From contig JBAMDO010000039.1 of assembly GCA_037074765.1 (NCBI GenBank), positions 248,001 through 312,000 of the forward strand: a stretch of DNA of 64,000 nt. Reading direction: 5' to 3'. Source of the stretch: Mansonella perstans (Eukaryota > Nematoda > Chromadorea > Rhabditida > Onchocercidae). Below the pieces are notes generated by a model, which saw only the letters and a list, made by a program, of their open reading frames with translations, made no database searches and had not been told where the DNA came from. Positions 62,081-64,000 of the stretch are shown piece by piece; positions within the stretch are counted from its first letter, which is position 1; every line of letters begins with the position of its first letter. The translations under genes and the position numbers were made by a program.

Positions 62081-64000
62081 GTATGCTATCCTGTTGTTCA
62101 CTTTTTTTCTTTTTTTCTCCTTTTGTTTTCTTCATCTCAAGAATTAGATTTTGTTTGAAAAAGAACAAATGAGCAAAATTATTGTGAAATTTCTAAAATA
62201 GTAATTTCTAAAAAATAACTATTTTCATTAATTCCGCGGCTTAGTTCGATAATTTTATACTTTTCATAGGAAAATTATGAGAAGGAAGTGAAATTTTGAG
62301 AAATCCCATGCATTGATTCGTTCAATTTGACCGATTTAAATTGAGTTTCAAAACAGAAAGATGAACCACGCATTAATATAGTATAAAATGCCATAGCGTT
62401 ATTATGACCTATAATAATTCTATAGTATCATTTAATATTCAAATACATACCTTTTTTATTTCATATTTAAATTTTTTTCAGCAAAATCTTTCAGACATTA
62501 AGTTTTTTCTACTCAGTACCTCATTGCATGAACTGCTGCTATATACATTGTTGACCACACTTATTTAACCCAAAAATTAATTACTTTCCAAAGTATCATC
62601 CCTGAAAAGAAATGAGAAATTACTGTTCAGCAATAAAAAAATATTTTAAAACTTTTTCATTCAAAATACATTATTGTAAATATTATTGCCAGTATTTTTA
62701 TAATTTTCGTTTGTAATCTCATTTTTTTAGCAGCAAAAATTGCGTGCACTTGTTGAAGAATACTTACAATTGATCGAGTTTATCATCCTAAATTATTATA
62801 GCTTTATAAGTTGAAATGCAACGAGTAAATGAATGAATGAATAGGCAGTTCTACTAATCACAGCAAGATGTTGTAGCAAAGTTCGAATTTTAAAAACTTA
62901 TTTCACGTGAATTGAATATCATGATTTGTTTCATTTCTTTCTTATTTCAAGTTTTTTAAATTCAATATATTGAGCATTTTATGCCATTGGTTTGATTGAT
63001 TAAACTAAAGAATGCCTTATTTTGCAATTCATGCTCCCCTTCCCAGCGATCAGGAAAGCTTAAATGCATTGCAATATGAAATTGAGATAAGTGATAGCAA
63101 ATCAAGGGAAAATAAAAAGTAAATAAAAATTTAAAACTGCAATTACTGTTGTCTTTCGCAATATAATACGAATCAACTTTATGTTCTCTGCTTTTTTCCT
63201 ATCGAAAGTTATTTATCGTAATTACAAAAATTTTTTACATATGGATTTTTGCTCGTTTTTTGCCTTACATGCACCTATACATTCACAAATAAGCAGAAGT
63301 AACAGGAGTATGTCATTCTGTCATTCAATTCCTAAGTTACGTTTAAAATTCTCAAGCAACCATTATTGTTCTTATATCAGTAACTACTGTTCACTGATAA
63401 TTCAGTTAAGTGGAGTTCATTATTATTCGAACGAAACAAATCATTATTTGCACATCAAATTTATTTGTCAAGGATAGAAGAATTTTTATTTTTCGTTTTT
63501 TCTTTGTGTCGTTCTCGCCAAGTTTTAATTAAATATTCTGGAAAAATGTCGTCTTTACTATTTTAGTTTTCTACTTCACTTTATGTATCGTGTTTCGAAC
63601 AATTTGCCCAGAATGAGTTGTCAACATTTTAAAAGATCATAATTAAGTTAATTGAAAATTGTTCCATTCATTTTTGTTAAGAATCTCCTGATTAATTTCC
63701 CGCCTTTCTAAGATACTTTAATTTATCAAATCTTGAAATGTCTCATCGAAAATTCAGCTGTGGATGATAACATTTCCGTATTTTTTTGGCCATCGCAATA
63801 TTTTGTAGATGTTATCAGTTTCAGTAAGGAAAGCTATATCATTTTTATAAGACACTGAACTTTTGTCTTGTATGTTACGAACAATTAAAACTTTTCAAAT
63901 GAATAAATTTAATATATTCTTCAGAATGATGTGACGAATCTTTATGAATATTTTGCATCCTTTGAAATTCAAAAAGCATTTTTTTCTTTTTTAAATTGTT

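Larger units (their letters stand above)
46271..64000. other. Gene-poor 17.7 kb, probably long introns of an unresolved plus-strand gene
   Basis: Very AT-rich with many homopolymers and microsatellite-like patches (for example AAAC repeats at about 49680). No complete gene was found. The few credible exon-like segments (52290-52430, 56521-56618, 62019-62080) are all on the plus strand and far apart. This is what a large gene with long introns looks like, but their phases do not join directly, so exons are missing or some segments are false. The rest holds only short AT-driven open frames and the repeats listed. Confidence 0.4.

Overview
The window is AT-rich nuclear DNA (roughly 70% AT) carrying compact, intron-rich protein genes. 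Short introns with GTAAGT-type donors and TTTCAG/TTTTAG acceptors, acceptor-like sites just upstream of start codons, closely spaced same-strand genes, and best matches to families found in nematodes (phytochelatin synthase, an M6/NMGP proteolipid, ERMP1, haspin) all point to a nematode. Base composition and intron style suggest a spirurid/filarial-type worm; that level is inference. No bacterial or Wolbachia-like gene, rRNA, tRNA or CRISPR array was recognised. Exon models were built by hand from splice signals, reading phase and family conservation.

Layout. 1-2.4 kb: no gene seen. 2.42-6.23 kb (-): KLHDC3/Peas kelch protein, 9 exons. 8.25-8.74 kb (+): a small two-exon gene of unknown function. 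9.22-15.01 kb (-): a probable operon, an unidentified small gene followed by haspin kinase (17 exons). 16.83-23.10 kb (+): ERMP1, an ER M28 metallopeptidase (18 exons). 25.47-28.88 kb (+): STARD7-like START lipid-transfer protein. 31.28-34.76 kb (+): phytochelatin synthase (9 exons). 35.52-36.81 kb: a ~1.29 kb inverted-repeat (foldback-like) element. 37.66-41.26 kb (+): LUC7-like U1 snRNP protein. 41.65-43.25 kb (-): two overlapping small genes (BLOC-1-subunit-like, then an unidentified basic protein) joined by a TAATG stop/start. 44.32-46.27 kb (-): M6/NMGP four-TM proteolipid. 46.3-64 kb: ~17.7 kb with no complete gene and only a few orphan exon-like segments on the + strand, probably long introns of one large gene.

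The most unusual signals are: two introns, in two unrelated conserved genes, whose 5' splice site has a non-G first base (ATAAGT in KLHDC3, TTAAGT in ERMP1) although reading phase and homology demand splicing exactly there; the one-base stop/start overlap between two spliced genes; an apparent one-base frameshift at an A8 run in the first operon gene beside a tandemly duplicated splice donor; and the inverted-repeat element, whose spacer edge shares an exact 24-mer with the last intron of the phytochelatin synthase gene.
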